In this document: positions 1-8,259 of the stretch, piece after piece | Position numbering within the stretch: the stretch's first letter is position 1 | Layout of the letters: each line of letters begins with the position of its first letter | Source: CAZIUL01 sp964542475 | GTDB lineage: Bacteria > Planctomycetota > B15-G4 > CAYZWU01 | Direction of reading: 5' to 3' | DNA: 21,310 nucleotides | Assembly (NCBI GenBank): GCA_964542475.1 | Contig: CAZIUL010000067.1 | Coordinates: forward strand, 1 to 21,310 | Notes under the pieces: generated by a model | The model's input: only the letters and a program-made list of their open reading frames with translations | Databases searched by the model: none | What the model was told of the DNA's origin: nothing | Program-made: the position numbers and the translations under genes

Positions 1-51
1 TTCTGTCTTGTCGGACTTACCTGAGACGTCCGACTCTATCCGACATAGACA

Positions 52-231
52 CTAGCCCGCTTATTTCATACTCTTCGTCGCGAGGTGCCGTAAACAGTGT
101 TGTGGCAAGGCGCATGTCAGAAGACGACCGCAGGCCTGTTCCTACAGGTTGAGGATCGTCTCCTGGCATGAAACGCAGCCACAGCGCAGTTTACGGTGCC
201 GCAGTAGAAGAGGATGAAATATGCGGGCTAG
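52..231. repeat. Large imperfect palindrome, element 1 (MITE-like)
   Basis: The two ends are inverted copies starting CTAGCCCGC and ending GCGGGCTAG. The left arm (52 to about 138) can be aligned along its whole length with the reverse complement of the right arm (about 145 to 231). Shared blocks include ATTTCAT, CTCTTC, CCGTAAAC, GTGGC, CATG and AGACGA. The centre is a small perfect hairpin, CCTGT-TCCT-ACAGG. No open frame of significance lies inside. This pattern fits a non-autonomous palindromic mobile element or a long structured RNA; the family is not one I can name. A smaller GTCGGAC/GTCCGAC stem-loop lies just outside, at 10-34. Confidence 0.7.
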
Positions 232-408
232 AAGCTGTTTCATAACCTGCTTCGTAGCGAGACCAAGCGAGAGTTGGGCCAGCAAGGATCGAATGCGAAA
301 ACAAACGGAGGCGGCCTGGTAAGGCCGTTGAGTACGTTTTTGCTTGAGGATGCAGCTGGCACGACTTGCAGCCGGTCGGAGCAGAAGGAGGTTATGAAAC
401 AGCTTCTA
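229..408. repeat. Large imperfect palindrome, element 2 (MITE-like)
   Basis: This element abuts element 1, sharing the bases TAG at 229-231, and is also 180 nt long. Its terminal 20 nt are perfect inverted repeats, beginning TAGAAGCTG and ending CAGCTTCTA. The arms then diverge but still show paired blocks such as CCAGC/GCTGG and GGCCTGGT/ACCAGG. The outer part resembles element 1 (TTTCATA, CTTCGT, GCGAG in the same order), so the two look like diverged members of one family. Its right end supplies the TAG stop codon of the neighbouring minus-strand gene. Confidence 0.68.
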
Positions 409-1059
409 CTCTATTCTTGGAGGAGTGGCGCGATGAACCTGCTGAGGGAGGCCCGCCTTTCCTGACTTGATTCCCCTTTCCGCACGCTCTTTGCGCTGTT
501 GGTTGACCGGGGATTTGGAGGATTCGTCGATATGCAGCGCCTTTTTGATCTTCAGAATGTAATCCTCGATCGAATCATCGCTGTCCCTGGGGATCTTGAG
601 CAGCTCACCCATCTCCTTGGCAATGTCCGTGTTCCTGACCATCTCCCATTCGTGTTCGCGAAAAAAATCGATGAGAAGTCTCTTGAAGGTTATCCGTGTC
701 CAGGAGCTTTGCGCGATCTGCAGGATCAGCGTTATGACCACAATAGAAAAGATCAATATGCCGGCGATGGCCAGCAGGTTGGGCTTTATCATCGAAGGCT
801 CGTCAACCGACACATTCGCGGATATGATCGCGGTTATCTGAGCCACGTAGCCTGCAAAAAGAAAAGCAAACCCGATGTAAACCTGGATCTTGCGAACCAC
901 ATACTCGCGAATGTTTTTCAATGGATACATCTTCTCCACGCCGAAATACTCGTGGAGCACCCTCCTGGAACGTTTGAACTTTATGCTGTTGGCCAAAAAA
1001 AAGATACCGACAATGTCAAACGTCAGGCCAATCACATCGAGGTTTAATGTTTCCAGCAT
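406..1059 (-). CDS. Small three-helix membrane protein of unknown function
   Basis: I do not recognise a family for this 217-residue protein. Three hydrophobic stretches are visible, at about residues 5-24, 60-83 and 93-114. A basic loop (KFKRSRR) follows the first helix. A cytoplasm-type, charged C-terminal region of about 100 residues follows the third and is rich in Lys, Arg and Glu. The ATG start has a GGAGG about 11 bases upstream, a rather long spacing. The stop codon TAG coincides with the first bases of a palindromic repeat, and the last ~20 codons look low in complexity, so the natural C terminus may have been changed by that element. An antisense frame covers much of the gene and is treated as a shadow. 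The gene sits alone between palindromic elements, with no co-directional partner. Confidence 0.6.
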   Translation of the reverse strand: MLETLNLDVIGLTFDIVGIFFLANSIKFKRSRRVLHEYFGVEKMYPLKNIREYVVRKIQVYIGFAFLFAGYVAQITAIISANVSVDEPSMIKPNLLAIAGILIFSIVVITLILQIAQSSWTRITFKRLLIDFFREHEWEMVRNTDIAKEMGELLKIPRDSDDSIEDYILKIKKALHIDESSKSPVNQQRKERAERGIKSGKAGLPQQVHRATPPRIE

Positions 1060-1184
1060 CTAGGGCCAAGCCTCCGCTTCAAAAAGGCATGTTTATAATC
1101 GCATCCATTTATCTTAATTAAGTGATATCTTAAGGCTACATATCAAAAGGTTCAACATCTTTATTTAGCATGCCCAAAGCAATC

Positions 1185-1243
1185 TTAGCATGCTTATTTC
1201 ATACTCTTCTGCTGCGGCGAAGAGTATGAAATAAGCGGGCTAA
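1185..1243. repeat. Short palindrome sharing the termini of element 1
   Basis: Two 25-nt arms (1185-1209 and 1219-1243) pair at 23 of 25 positions around a 9-nt loop. The arm sequence TAGCCCGCTTATTTCATAC is the same as the left end of element 1 at 53-71, so this is a minimal or internally deleted relative. The nonamer TTAGCATGC at its left edge also occurs 20 bp earlier, at 1165-1173. It sits in the divergent intergenic region (1060-1296) upstream of the DUF3810-like gene, where no convincing promoter was found. Confidence 0.7.
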
Positions 1244-1296
1244 GCAGGGGGGCAGGTTGATTTCCTCTTGCTCTTCTGATACATGGTGCCTTTACA

Positions 1297-2391
1297 ATGA
1301 AAAACAAACAATGGCTATGGATGCTCTTTGTTGTATCAGCTCTCACAGGCGCGCTTCACCTTTTTGCTTCGAACTCCTCCCTTGTTGAATCCTGGTATTC
1401 GCGGGGCTTCTATCACCTGTTATGCGAAACGGTTGCCCGTGTTTCAGGCGCTGTTCCTTTCTCGATCATCGAGTGGATCCTGGCGGCCCTGGCGCTGTTT
1501 TTCCTGGCCAACACGATCATGTGGTTTGTCAGCTGGCGTAGAAAAACGGTTTCCTTTATTCGCGCCTTATGGTCGCTGTCGCTCAGGCTCCTCACGATTA
1601 CTGTATGCCTGTATTTCTGGTTTCTCCTGTTCTGGGGCATGAACTACTACAGGGTACCTCTGGCGGATAAGCTCCAAATCCAGGCGTCTGACTTCGAAGA
1701 AAAACATTTCAGCATCGTGTCGAGCTGGGCATCCGACAACATTGCCTCGCTTTACTCCGAACGCTCATCAGAAGAAGTGTATGAGGCGACACGAGCCGCA
1801 CTCGAAGCCCTCGATGCTGTACTGCTCGAAAATGGCGAAACCGCGCCCGGGGGGCTGGTGACAATCAAGCATTTCTTGTGGAACTACCCCCTTGATTCAA
1901 CGCTCACCACAGGCATAATCAGCCCCCTTACGCTCGAGCTCCACCTGTCAACCAGCCTTTACCCCGAGGAGATACCGTTCACAGCAGCGCACGAGGCAGC
2001 CCACATCAAGGGGTACGCGTCTGAAACCGAAGCAAACCTGCTCGCGTTCGAGGCATGCCTGAAATCGGGACATCCTCTTGCGAGGTTCAGCGCCTTCTTT
2101 AGCAGCTACTGGCACCTTTCAGGAGCATTGAGCCGGGATGAGCGGGTTACATTGATGGGTAAATGGCCCACAGGAGTAATGGAGCTGATCGAAAAGATAC
2201 GTGAGCGCAGCATAAAACACTCCGGAATGCTGCGGGACATTTCGAGAGCGATGTACGATGCCTACCTCAAGCTTCATTCCGTCAAAGACGGCATCCGCAG
2301 CTACTCGACCGTGGGGAAGTGGATAGTGAGCCTGCATTACGATGAAGCGCTGTCCGAACTCGAATTGAAAAAAGACGGTAAGCAGCCGTAA
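1297..2391 (+). CDS. DUF3810-type membrane protein with HExxH motif
   Basis: The 364-residue protein has three N-terminal hydrophobic segments (about residues 7-25, 58-77 and 94-114) followed by a long extracytoplasmic-type domain. The motif HEAAHIKG at residues 232-239 is a zinc-metalloprotease HExxH signature. Acidic residues a few positions downstream (ASETEAN, 242-248) could supply the third metal ligand. The overall layout matches the DUF3810 family, whose members are membrane proteins with a conserved HExxH and no settled substrate. Proteolytic activity is therefore inference. The ATG is the first in frame after the palindrome-containing intergenic region; no strong ribosome binding site is visible. 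It is convergent with guaA, with a 103-bp gap that holds no clear terminator. Confidence 0.8.
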   Translation: MKNKQWLWMLFVVSALTGALHLFASNSSLVESWYSRGFYHLLCETVARVSGAVPFSIIEWILAALALFFLANTIMWFVSWRRKTVSFIRALWSLSLRLLTITVCLYFWFLLFWGMNYYRVPLADKLQIQASDFEEKHFSIVSSWASDNIASLYSERSSEEVYEATRAALEALDAVLLENGETAPGGLVTIKHFLWNYPLDSTLTTGIISPLTLELHLSTSLYPEEIPFTAAHEAAHIKGYASETEANLLAFEACLKSGHPLARFSAFFSSYWHLSGALSRDERVTLMGKWPTGVMELIEKIRERSIKHSGMLRDISRAMYDAYLKLHSVKDGIRSYSTVGKWIVSLHYDEALSELELKKDGKQP

Positions 2392-2494
2392 GAACAAAAT
2401 GCCGGGCACGGGCGGTTCGCGAACCTCCCCTACTGTCCGGCGAAATGTTTACGTTCATCGTGTAGTGGCAATCCCCTGTGGCTGCCCTCCGGAT

Positions 2495-4039
2495 CTACTC
2501 CCATTCGATTGTTGCGGGCGGCTTGCTCGATATGTCGTATACCACGCGGTTTATTCCATCCACCTCGTTGATGACGCGGTTGGCAATCAGGGCCAGAAGA
2601 TCGTAAGGTAGGCGTGCCCAGTCCGCTGTCATGAAATCCTCGGTTACCACGGCACGCAGGGCCAGGACCCGTTCGTAGGTCCGTTCATCCCCCATCACGC
2701 CAACCGACTGTACCGGCAGGAGCACTGCAAATGTCTGGGATGTCCTGTCATAGTACCCGGCGTTTTTCACCTCTTCCAGCAGGATCGCGTCAGCGCGGCG
2801 GAGCGTTTCCAGATCATGTTTTCGCACCTCTCCGAGGATCCTTACCGCCAGACCGGGACCCGGAAACGGATGGCGCCCAACAATGCCGGAGGGCAGGCCG
2901 AGGAGCTTTCCGATCTGCCGGACCTCGTCCTTGAACAGGTCCTTTAGCGGCTCGATCAGCTCGAAACCCAGCTCTGCAGGGAGACCGCCGACATTGTGAT
3001 GGGTCTTGATCACTGCGGAAGGCCCGCCATGAGCGGACACTGATTCGATCACATCCGGATAGAGCGTTCCCTGCGCTAGGTACTTGATCCCCTTCAGCGA
3101 TAATGAGATCTCCTTGAACACATCGATGAATGTATGGCCGATCCTATTCCTTTTTTCCTCGGGGTCGGCCACGCCTTTAATGGCTGAGAGAAACCGTTCC
3201 GACGCATCCACCGCGTGCAGCTTGACATCGAAATGATCGTGAAAAGTCGAAACCACCTGCCTGGCTTCACCTTCCCGCAAAAAACAGTTATCCACGAATA
3301 TGCATTCCAGATCATGGCCGATCGCTTTCTGGATCAAGATGGCGGCCACCGAGGAATCCACACCGCCTGACAGCCCCAGCACAACCTTTTCCCCCGCAGC
3401 TTTTCTCCGGACAGCAGCCACGGTAGAATCAATAAAAGATGTCATCTCCCAGTCGCCGTCAGCCCCGCAGACGCCGTAAAGAAAGTTCCGCAGGATTACC
3501 CCCCCCATTTCGGTATGCGTCACCTCCGGGTGGAACTGCAGGCCCAGAAAGCGTCCATCAAGCCCCTCGACAGCGGCACAGGGACATGTCTCGGATGCTG
3601 CAAGTGAACGGAATCCGCCTGGAAGCGAATCCACCATGTCGCCATGCGACATCCACACGGTCAACTCATCAGGAAGGCCGTTGAACGCTGTCCCGTGATC
3701 AGCAATCCTGATCCGCGTCCTGCCGTATTCCCCGCCGCTTTTCCCTCTCGATACGGTGCCTCCCAGCTCCAGCACGGCAGCCTGGAGCCCGTAGCAGATC
3801 CCAAGCACAGGCACGCCCATGTCCAGGATTTCCGAAGCCAGCCGGGGAGCGCCGGAGTCGTACACGGAATTGGGTCCCCCCGAGAGAATGATGCCGATCG
3901 GTTCAAGATCCGCGATTTCGCTGACGGAAACTTTGCATGGATAGATCCTGGAGTAAACCTTGTGCTCTCTAACTCTTCTTGCGATAAGCTGGGTGTACTG
4001 CGATCCAAAATCCAGAATAACAACCGTCTGATTCTTCAC
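2495..4039 (-). CDS. guaA: GMP synthase (glutamine-hydrolysing)
   Basis: GuaA converts XMP to GMP using ATP and glutamine, the last step of guanylate synthesis in the cytoplasm. The N-terminal class I glutamine amidotransferase domain carries the nucleophile Cys82 in GICYG and the His170/Glu172 pair in QFHPEVTHT. The ATP-pyrophosphatase domain begins with the P-loop SGGVDSS at about residues 224-230. The C-terminal dimerisation domain ends in the family-typical SSKPPATIEWE. The length of 514 residues is normal. The start is GTG, chosen because AAGGAG lies 5 bases upstream and the N terminus begins directly with the amidotransferase strand. It follows guaB by 73 bp on the same strand, so the two probably form a guaBA operon. 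Confidence 0.97.
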   Translation of the reverse strand: MKNQTVVILDFGSQYTQLIARRVREHKVYSRIYPCKVSVSEIADLEPIGIILSGGPNSVYDSGAPRLASEILDMGVPVLGICYGLQAAVLELGGTVSRGKSGGEYGRTRIRIADHGTAFNGLPDELTVWMSHGDMVDSLPGGFRSLAASETCPCAAVEGLDGRFLGLQFHPEVTHTEMGGVILRNFLYGVCGADGDWEMTSFIDSTVAAVRRKAAGEKVVLGLSGGVDSSVAAILIQKAIGHDLECIFVDNCFLREGEARQVVSTFHDHFDVKLHAVDASERFLSAIKGVADPEEKRNRIGHTFIDVFKEISLSLKGIKYLAQGTLYPDVIESVSAHGGPSAVIKTHHNVGGLPAELGFELIEPLKDLFKDEVRQIGKLLGLPSGIVGRHPFPGPGLAVRILGEVRKHDLETLRRADAILLEEVKNAGYYDRTSQTFAVLLPVQSVGVMGDERTYERVLALRAVVTEDFMTADWARLPYDLLALIANRVINEVDGINRVVYDISSKPPATIEWE

Positions 4040-4112
4040 CTTATCTCCTTAATTTTTACGATGCTCGTTAGAGGCTCTGCCAGGCGCTTCACAATCCAAA
4101 ACCGCCGGATCG

Positions 4113-5564
4113 TTATTCGGTGACATAGTTGGGAGCTTCTTTTGTGATGTGGATGTCGTGCGGGTGGTTCTCCTTCAAGGATGCCGGAGAGATCCTGATA
4201 AAACGCGCCTTTTCATAAAGCTCGTCAAGATCGGAGGCGCCAACATAACCCATGGCCGAGCGAAGCCCCCCCGCAAGCTGGTAGACGAACGGGGATATGC
4301 GCCCCCTGTGAGGAACCAGACCCTCGACTCCTTCCGGCACCATTTTATCGCTCTGCTTGACATCCTTCTGCCTGTACCTGTCTTTGGAGCCGCTCATCAT
4401 CGCTCCCAGCGATCCCATCCCGCGGATCGTCTTGTAATTCCTGCCCTGGAAAAGTACGTTTTCACCGGGCGACTCTTCAAGGCCGCCGAAAAGGCTACCC
4501 ATCATCACGCAATCCGCACCGGAGGCCAGGCTCTTTACCATATCTCCTGATAAACGGATGCCGCCGTCCGCGATCAAAGGGATACCCGCGGGCCGTGTCA
4601 CCTCTGCGCAGTCGGCAATAGCGGTGAGCTGCGGCACTCCAACGCCGGTGACCACGCGGGTTGTGCAGATTGAACCGGGTCCTATGCCGATCTTCACGGC
4701 ATCAACGCCGGCCTCGATCAGATCACGGGCCGCCTGGGATGTGGCGATGTTTCCGGCCGCCACATCGATTTCGAAGGACTTCTTGATCTTGCGAACTGTT
4801 TCCATGACATTCTTGGAGTGGCCGTGGGCAGTGTCAACAACAATCACATCGCACCCGGCATTGATCAGTTCCTCGCAGCGCTCAAACTCAAAAACACCGA
4901 TTGCCGCCCCGACACGGTGCCGCCCGCGGTGGTCGCGGCACGCATTCGGATACTCTTTCAGACCCTTGATATCCCGCATCGTGATCAGGCCCAGAAGCTC
5001 CCTGTCCTTGTTGGTAAGGATCAGTTTTTCCACCTTGTTGCGGTGCAGGATGGTCTCGGCTTCCTCAAGCGTGGTGCCGAAAGGAGCTGTTACCATATCC
5101 TTGGTCATCACCTCCTTCACGGTCGCCTCATCCTCCCACTGAAACCGCAGGTCACGGTTCGTGAGAATACCGACAACCTTTCCGCCTTCGAGAACGGGGA
5201 GACCGGATATGTTGTGGGAGGTCATTATTTCCCTGGCGCTGCTGATCGGCGCGTCAGGAGCAAGGGTTATCGGATCGAGGATAACACCGTTGGCGGACCG
5301 TTTTACCTTGTCGACCTCCCTTACCTGTTCCTCGATCGAAAAGTTCTTGTGAATGATGCCGATGCCGCCTTCCCGTGAGAGGGCGATTGCCATCCTGGAT
5401 TCTGTAACGGTGTCCATGGCCGCGCTGGATATCGGTACATTGAGCATCAGGTTGCGGGAAAAACGCGACTGAGTGCTGACATCGGACGGCACGACATCCG
5501 ACCTGTTGGGCAGGATCAGCACGTCGTCAAAAGTGATTGCCTCACTAATGTCATGGTTCAACAT
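4113..5564 (-). CDS. guaB: IMP dehydrogenase
   Basis: GuaB oxidises IMP to XMP with NAD+, the committed step to guanine nucleotides. From the chosen ATG the protein has 483 residues, a normal length. It starts with the typical ITFDDVLILP segment (10-19), has two CBS domains inserted at about 95-205, and carries the active-site loop GPGSICTTR with catalytic Cys300. The flap follows at about 395-425. The C terminus has the conserved SLKENHPHDIHIT. The frame stays open 25 codons further upstream, to 5639, but the start at 5564 is preferred: it has AGAGGAG 8 bases upstream and matches the family N terminus. GMP synthase follows downstream. No purine riboswitch-like element was seen in the leader. 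Confidence 0.97.
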   Translation of the reverse strand: MLNHDISEAITFDDVLILPNRSDVVPSDVSTQSRFSRNLMLNVPISSAAMDTVTESRMAIALSREGGIGIIHKNFSIEEQVREVDKVKRSANGVILDPITLAPDAPISSAREIMTSHNISGLPVLEGGKVVGILTNRDLRFQWEDEATVKEVMTKDMVTAPFGTTLEEAETILHRNKVEKLILTNKDRELLGLITMRDIKGLKEYPNACRDHRGRHRVGAAIGVFEFERCEELINAGCDVIVVDTAHGHSKNVMETVRKIKKSFEIDVAAGNIATSQAARDLIEAGVDAVKIGIGPGSICTTRVVTGVGVPQLTAIADCAEVTRPAGIPLIADGGIRLSGDMVKSLASGADCVMMGSLFGGLEESPGENVLFQGRNYKTIRGMGSLGAMMSGSKDRYRQKDVKQSDKMVPEGVEGLVPHRGRISPFVYQLAGGLRSAMGYVGASDLDELYEKARFIRISPASLKENHPHDIHITKEAPNYVTE

Positions 5565-5900
5565 CGCTGTGACTCCTCTTTTTCGACCAGGAACGTACCC
5601 ATGCGGTTTCGCCTCGGATAAATGGTGGATAACACCCAAAAACCGGCAGAGCCGAAATGGGTTTCAGAAGGGAATAAACCGAAAGAAGTTTCAGATAAAG
5701 AATTGGTGGTCGCCATTTCAACTCTATATCGCGGCAGATTGTCAAAATCCAGGGAAAAATGGGATGTTTTGAAAATAATGTTGGTCGGGGAAGAAGGCTG
5801 GAGGAAGAGAAGGGGTGAAACCGGGTTGTGAATCCGTAATACGTTGACGTTGATGTTGACGGTTGATTTTGGTGCCGGCTTTGAGAGCGGAACCATGACC
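5565..5900. other. Intergenic leader upstream of guaB, no gene supported
   Basis: These 336 bases separate the guaB start from the terminator of the O-antigen-ligase-like gene and should contain the guaB promoter. A short plus-strand frame (5622-5831) has no recognisable product. On the minus strand a TTGACA box lies at 5740-5745 and a TATAGA at 5723-5728, but their 11-bp spacing does not suit a standard sigma-70 promoter. Near 5843-5867 there is a short run of imperfect GTTGAC/GTTGAT hexamers. Confidence 0.4.
5843..5867. repeat. Imperfect hexamer repeat (GTTGAC/GTTGAT)
   Basis: Four copies of GTTGAY are visible: GTTGAC, GTTGAT, GTTGAC and, after one extra G, GTTGAT. It is a short microsatellite-like tract in non-coding DNA between guaB and the terminator at 5901-5949. 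No function can be assigned from the sequence. Confidence 0.5.
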
Positions 5901-5949
5901 AAAAAAAATATTCAGGATCCCGTTGGGTTACCCTCGAGGATCCTGAATA
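5901..5949 (-). terminator. Rho-independent terminator of the surface-glycan gene run
   Basis: A perfect 12-bp inverted repeat (TATTCAGGATCC at 5909-5920, GGATCCTGAATA at 5938-5949) encloses a 17-nt loop. Read on the minus strand, it is followed at once by eight T residues (A8 at 5901-5908). It lies about 115 bp beyond the stop codon of the O-antigen-ligase-like gene and points the right way to end that transcript. The plus-strand side has no T tract, so it should act in one direction only. Confidence 0.85.
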
Positions 5950-6064
5950 CAAGAAGGAGGAGAATATTAAATTTATCGATATTCGGAGACACGATCTTAA
6001 AACCGTTTAATATTTTTTTGGTTCGGGTTTCATTTTCCGGGGAAGGCTTGAGACTTTAATCCCT

Positions 6065-8137
6065 TTATTTCACTGACTTAAGTGTGTTGTCCTCTTTCAG
6101 CAAACGGATTAGATGCTTGATGTGCGGCACCTCGTCCTTCAGCTTTTCCCCCCCCTTATCCATGTATCTCATGTAATAGCTCAGCCCCTTGTTAAGATAC
6201 TCCAGTTTCTTGTCAATGCTGTCTTCCGAATATTCTGTACCTATTATCTGGTAAAGCCTCCCTGCCATCAAAAGATCCTGTATACGCGGCCTCCCGGATT
6301 GCATGTACATATCGAGGTGAAAAACAGCTTCGTCATATCTTCTTGTATGCACGAAAGATCTGGCTTTTTCCCCTGAGACGTAACGTTCCCACCGCGGGTT
6401 GTACTCGCAGCACTTGTCAAGAGCCAGCAGCGCTTCTTCGTACCGTCTCAACCGAGCAAGCACCACACCTTTCTTGAAGTGGATCAGGAAATAGAAAGGA
6501 AAAAGAGCTTCCGCTTTACGATACTCCAGCAGAGCCTGCTCGTTTTTTCCACGGCGAAAACAGATATCGCCTATATGGATATGGAAGTAATAGCTTTCCC
6601 AGCTTTGAGTTGATGCTTTGCGAAACAACTCTTCCGCCTCGACAAACCTCTGTTTCTTGTAAGCGTCTTGCGCATTTTTCAGGGTCTGACTCTGTATAAT
6701 AGAGGTTGACAGCCTCGGTATGACCAGAACAAGACCTGTCAGCACTGCAAGGGGAATCAGGTAACGTTTCAACATCCCATGCCTGCTCGCGGTATACGGT
6801 TTTTTTCCTTTGATCGCTGATTCGATTCCCAGAACAAGGCTGGAGCAGACCAAGATGTTGAGAACCGACGCCTCGAAGATCATTGGAGGTTCGAAGAAGC
6901 CATGAACACCCACAAGCAAAAGACCGCACCCAAGACCGGTCACAAGCGTCGCGTTCCTCCGGTCATTGTTCCCGTTCAGGAATGAGTTGAGGAACGATTT
7001 GAAAATCATGATCAGGAAAGAGAGATACAGGAGCATCCCCACAACCCCGAGCTCGGCAAGCACATTGAAATACTCGCTGTGAGCGTGGGACTTGAGGATT
7101 TCCATCCGGTTGTAAACCGGGAAAACAACGGGAAAGTTACCGAGCCCAACACCAAGCCAGAAGTTGTCAGAGACCATGACCATGGTCTTTCTCCAGATGT
7201 CCAGCCTGAAAAAGCTTCGCTTGAAATCCAGATCGAAGAAGCTGACAACCTCATTGAATCCGGCTTTGGCCAGTGAAGAAAAGTCCTTTGACAGCGGAAG
7301 CAGAAAAACCAGGAGAAGAAGGAAAATAAAAAAAAGCAGCGCCGGCTTCTTTTTCATCAGGGCGGCTGCGAAGCGGAACACGGGCATAAGCCTGTTCCGA
7401 AGCAGCAGGAGGAGCAGCATGAGGAGAATGCCAAGCCCCGCCTCGATAAGTGCGGCCCTGCTTTCGAGCAGAGAAAGGTAACCTACAAGAACAACGAGTG
7501 ACACTCCGGACAACACTTTAAGCCAGACGCTCCTGCACGCAAAGACCATTGAAAACGACAAAGGGATCAAAACTATGATGTAAATGGACGCGATGTTGTT
7601 GTGTTGGAACAGGTGAGAGACGGTTTTGAACGCCTGTCCCGCGTTCGCGCCGGCTGCCTGCTCTGAGGAGGCTGACACGGCATGCAGGATGCAACCCGAA
7701 TCGATCAATGCTGTTGCCGTGCCAACAACAACCAGTGTCATGACGTATCCAAGCGGACCGTCCCCTTCGGCCATCCTGACCCTGACCAAGTAAAAAGCCA
7801 GGCTTGCGGAGAGAAGCAGTGTCAACCTCTGCAGATTGGTGTACGGGTTGATCGACCACAGCAGCGACAGTGCAGCGAATATCAGAAAAAGAAGCCACGG
7901 GATGTCCGCAAGCGAAGGAACCAGGCGGAAACCGGCCCCGAAAAGAAAGCGAAGAACAAATGCAAAGGCCAGCAGGCAAGCGGCCAGGTTGATATAGATC
8001 GCCTTGTACTGGCCGGAAAGGTTGTTCCCCCACGGATCGAAGACCAGGGGCGCAAGAAATAAAAGAGCCAACAACAGTGTTTCAATACACCGCCATCTGA
8101 AGGCCTTGTCCGGTCTGCTCTTTGTGGATTCGAACAC
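6065..8137 (-). CDS. O-antigen ligase/polymerase-like membrane protein with TPR tail
   Basis: The protein has 690 residues. The first ~475 are mostly hydrophobic, with around a dozen helices. They carry the Wzy_C-type landmarks: the ESRAAL segment at 225-230 and a periplasmic loop with GVGLGNF (329-335), followed by SHAHSEYFNVLAELG (350-364), whose His residues are typical of O-antigen ligases and polymerases. The last ~200 residues form TPR-like helical repeats (about 490-690, for example VEAEELFRKA and YEEALLALDKC), which are expected to bind partners. Such proteins join or polymerise undecaprenyl-linked glycans at the periplasmic face of the inner membrane; whether this one is a ligase or a polymerase cannot be told. 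The start is GTG with GGAG 6 bases upstream. It is the last gene of a minus-strand run and has its own terminator. Confidence 0.88.
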   Translation of the reverse strand: MFESTKSRPDKAFRWRCIETLLLALLFLAPLVFDPWGNNLSGQYKAIYINLAACLLAFAFVLRFLFGAGFRLVPSLADIPWLLFLIFAALSLLWSINPYTNLQRLTLLLSASLAFYLVRVRMAEGDGPLGYVMTLVVVGTATALIDSGCILHAVSASSEQAAGANAGQAFKTVSHLFQHNNIASIYIIVLIPLSFSMVFACRSVWLKVLSGVSLVVLVGYLSLLESRAALIEAGLGILLMLLLLLLRNRLMPVFRFAAALMKKKPALLFFIFLLLLVFLLPLSKDFSSLAKAGFNEVVSFFDLDFKRSFFRLDIWRKTMVMVSDNFWLGVGLGNFPVVFPVYNRMEILKSHAHSEYFNVLAELGVVGMLLYLSFLIMIFKSFLNSFLNGNNDRRNATLVTGLGCGLLLVGVHGFFEPPMIFEASVLNILVCSSLVLGIESAIKGKKPYTASRHGMLKRYLIPLAVLTGLVLVIPRLSTSIIQSQTLKNAQDAYKKQRFVEAEELFRKASTQSWESYYFHIHIGDICFRRGKNEQALLEYRKAEALFPFYFLIHFKKGVVLARLRRYEEALLALDKCCEYNPRWERYVSGEKARSFVHTRRYDEAVFHLDMYMQSGRPRIQDLLMAGRLYQIIGTEYSEDSIDKKLEYLNKGLSYYMRYMDKGGEKLKDEVPHIKHLIRLLKEDNTLKSVK

Positions 8138-8259
8138 CTGTAACTCCGTCAGAATATTTCCCGATCTTCGTGTATCAACGGATGTCGAACAAGCATCATG
8201 AGATCATAATCCATTATTGCTGATCATGCCCACATTCTTTCCAACAATCAGCGCATGGT

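Noticed and set aside
499..1047. A 182-codon plus-strand frame
   Set aside because: It is antisense to the membrane protein gene; the minus-strand frame has clear hydrophobic helices and a Shine-Dalgarno, this one does not.
2414..2425. Perfect 12-bp palindrome GGTTCGCGAACC in the convergent gap between the DUF3810-like gene and guaA
   Set aside because: It is short, has no loop or T tract, so it is not a terminator, and no repeated copy or known operator match supports a binding site.
5622..5831. A 69-codon plus-strand ORF in the guaB leader
   Set aside because: No recognisable product and no Shine-Dalgarno; it lies where the guaB promoter is expected.
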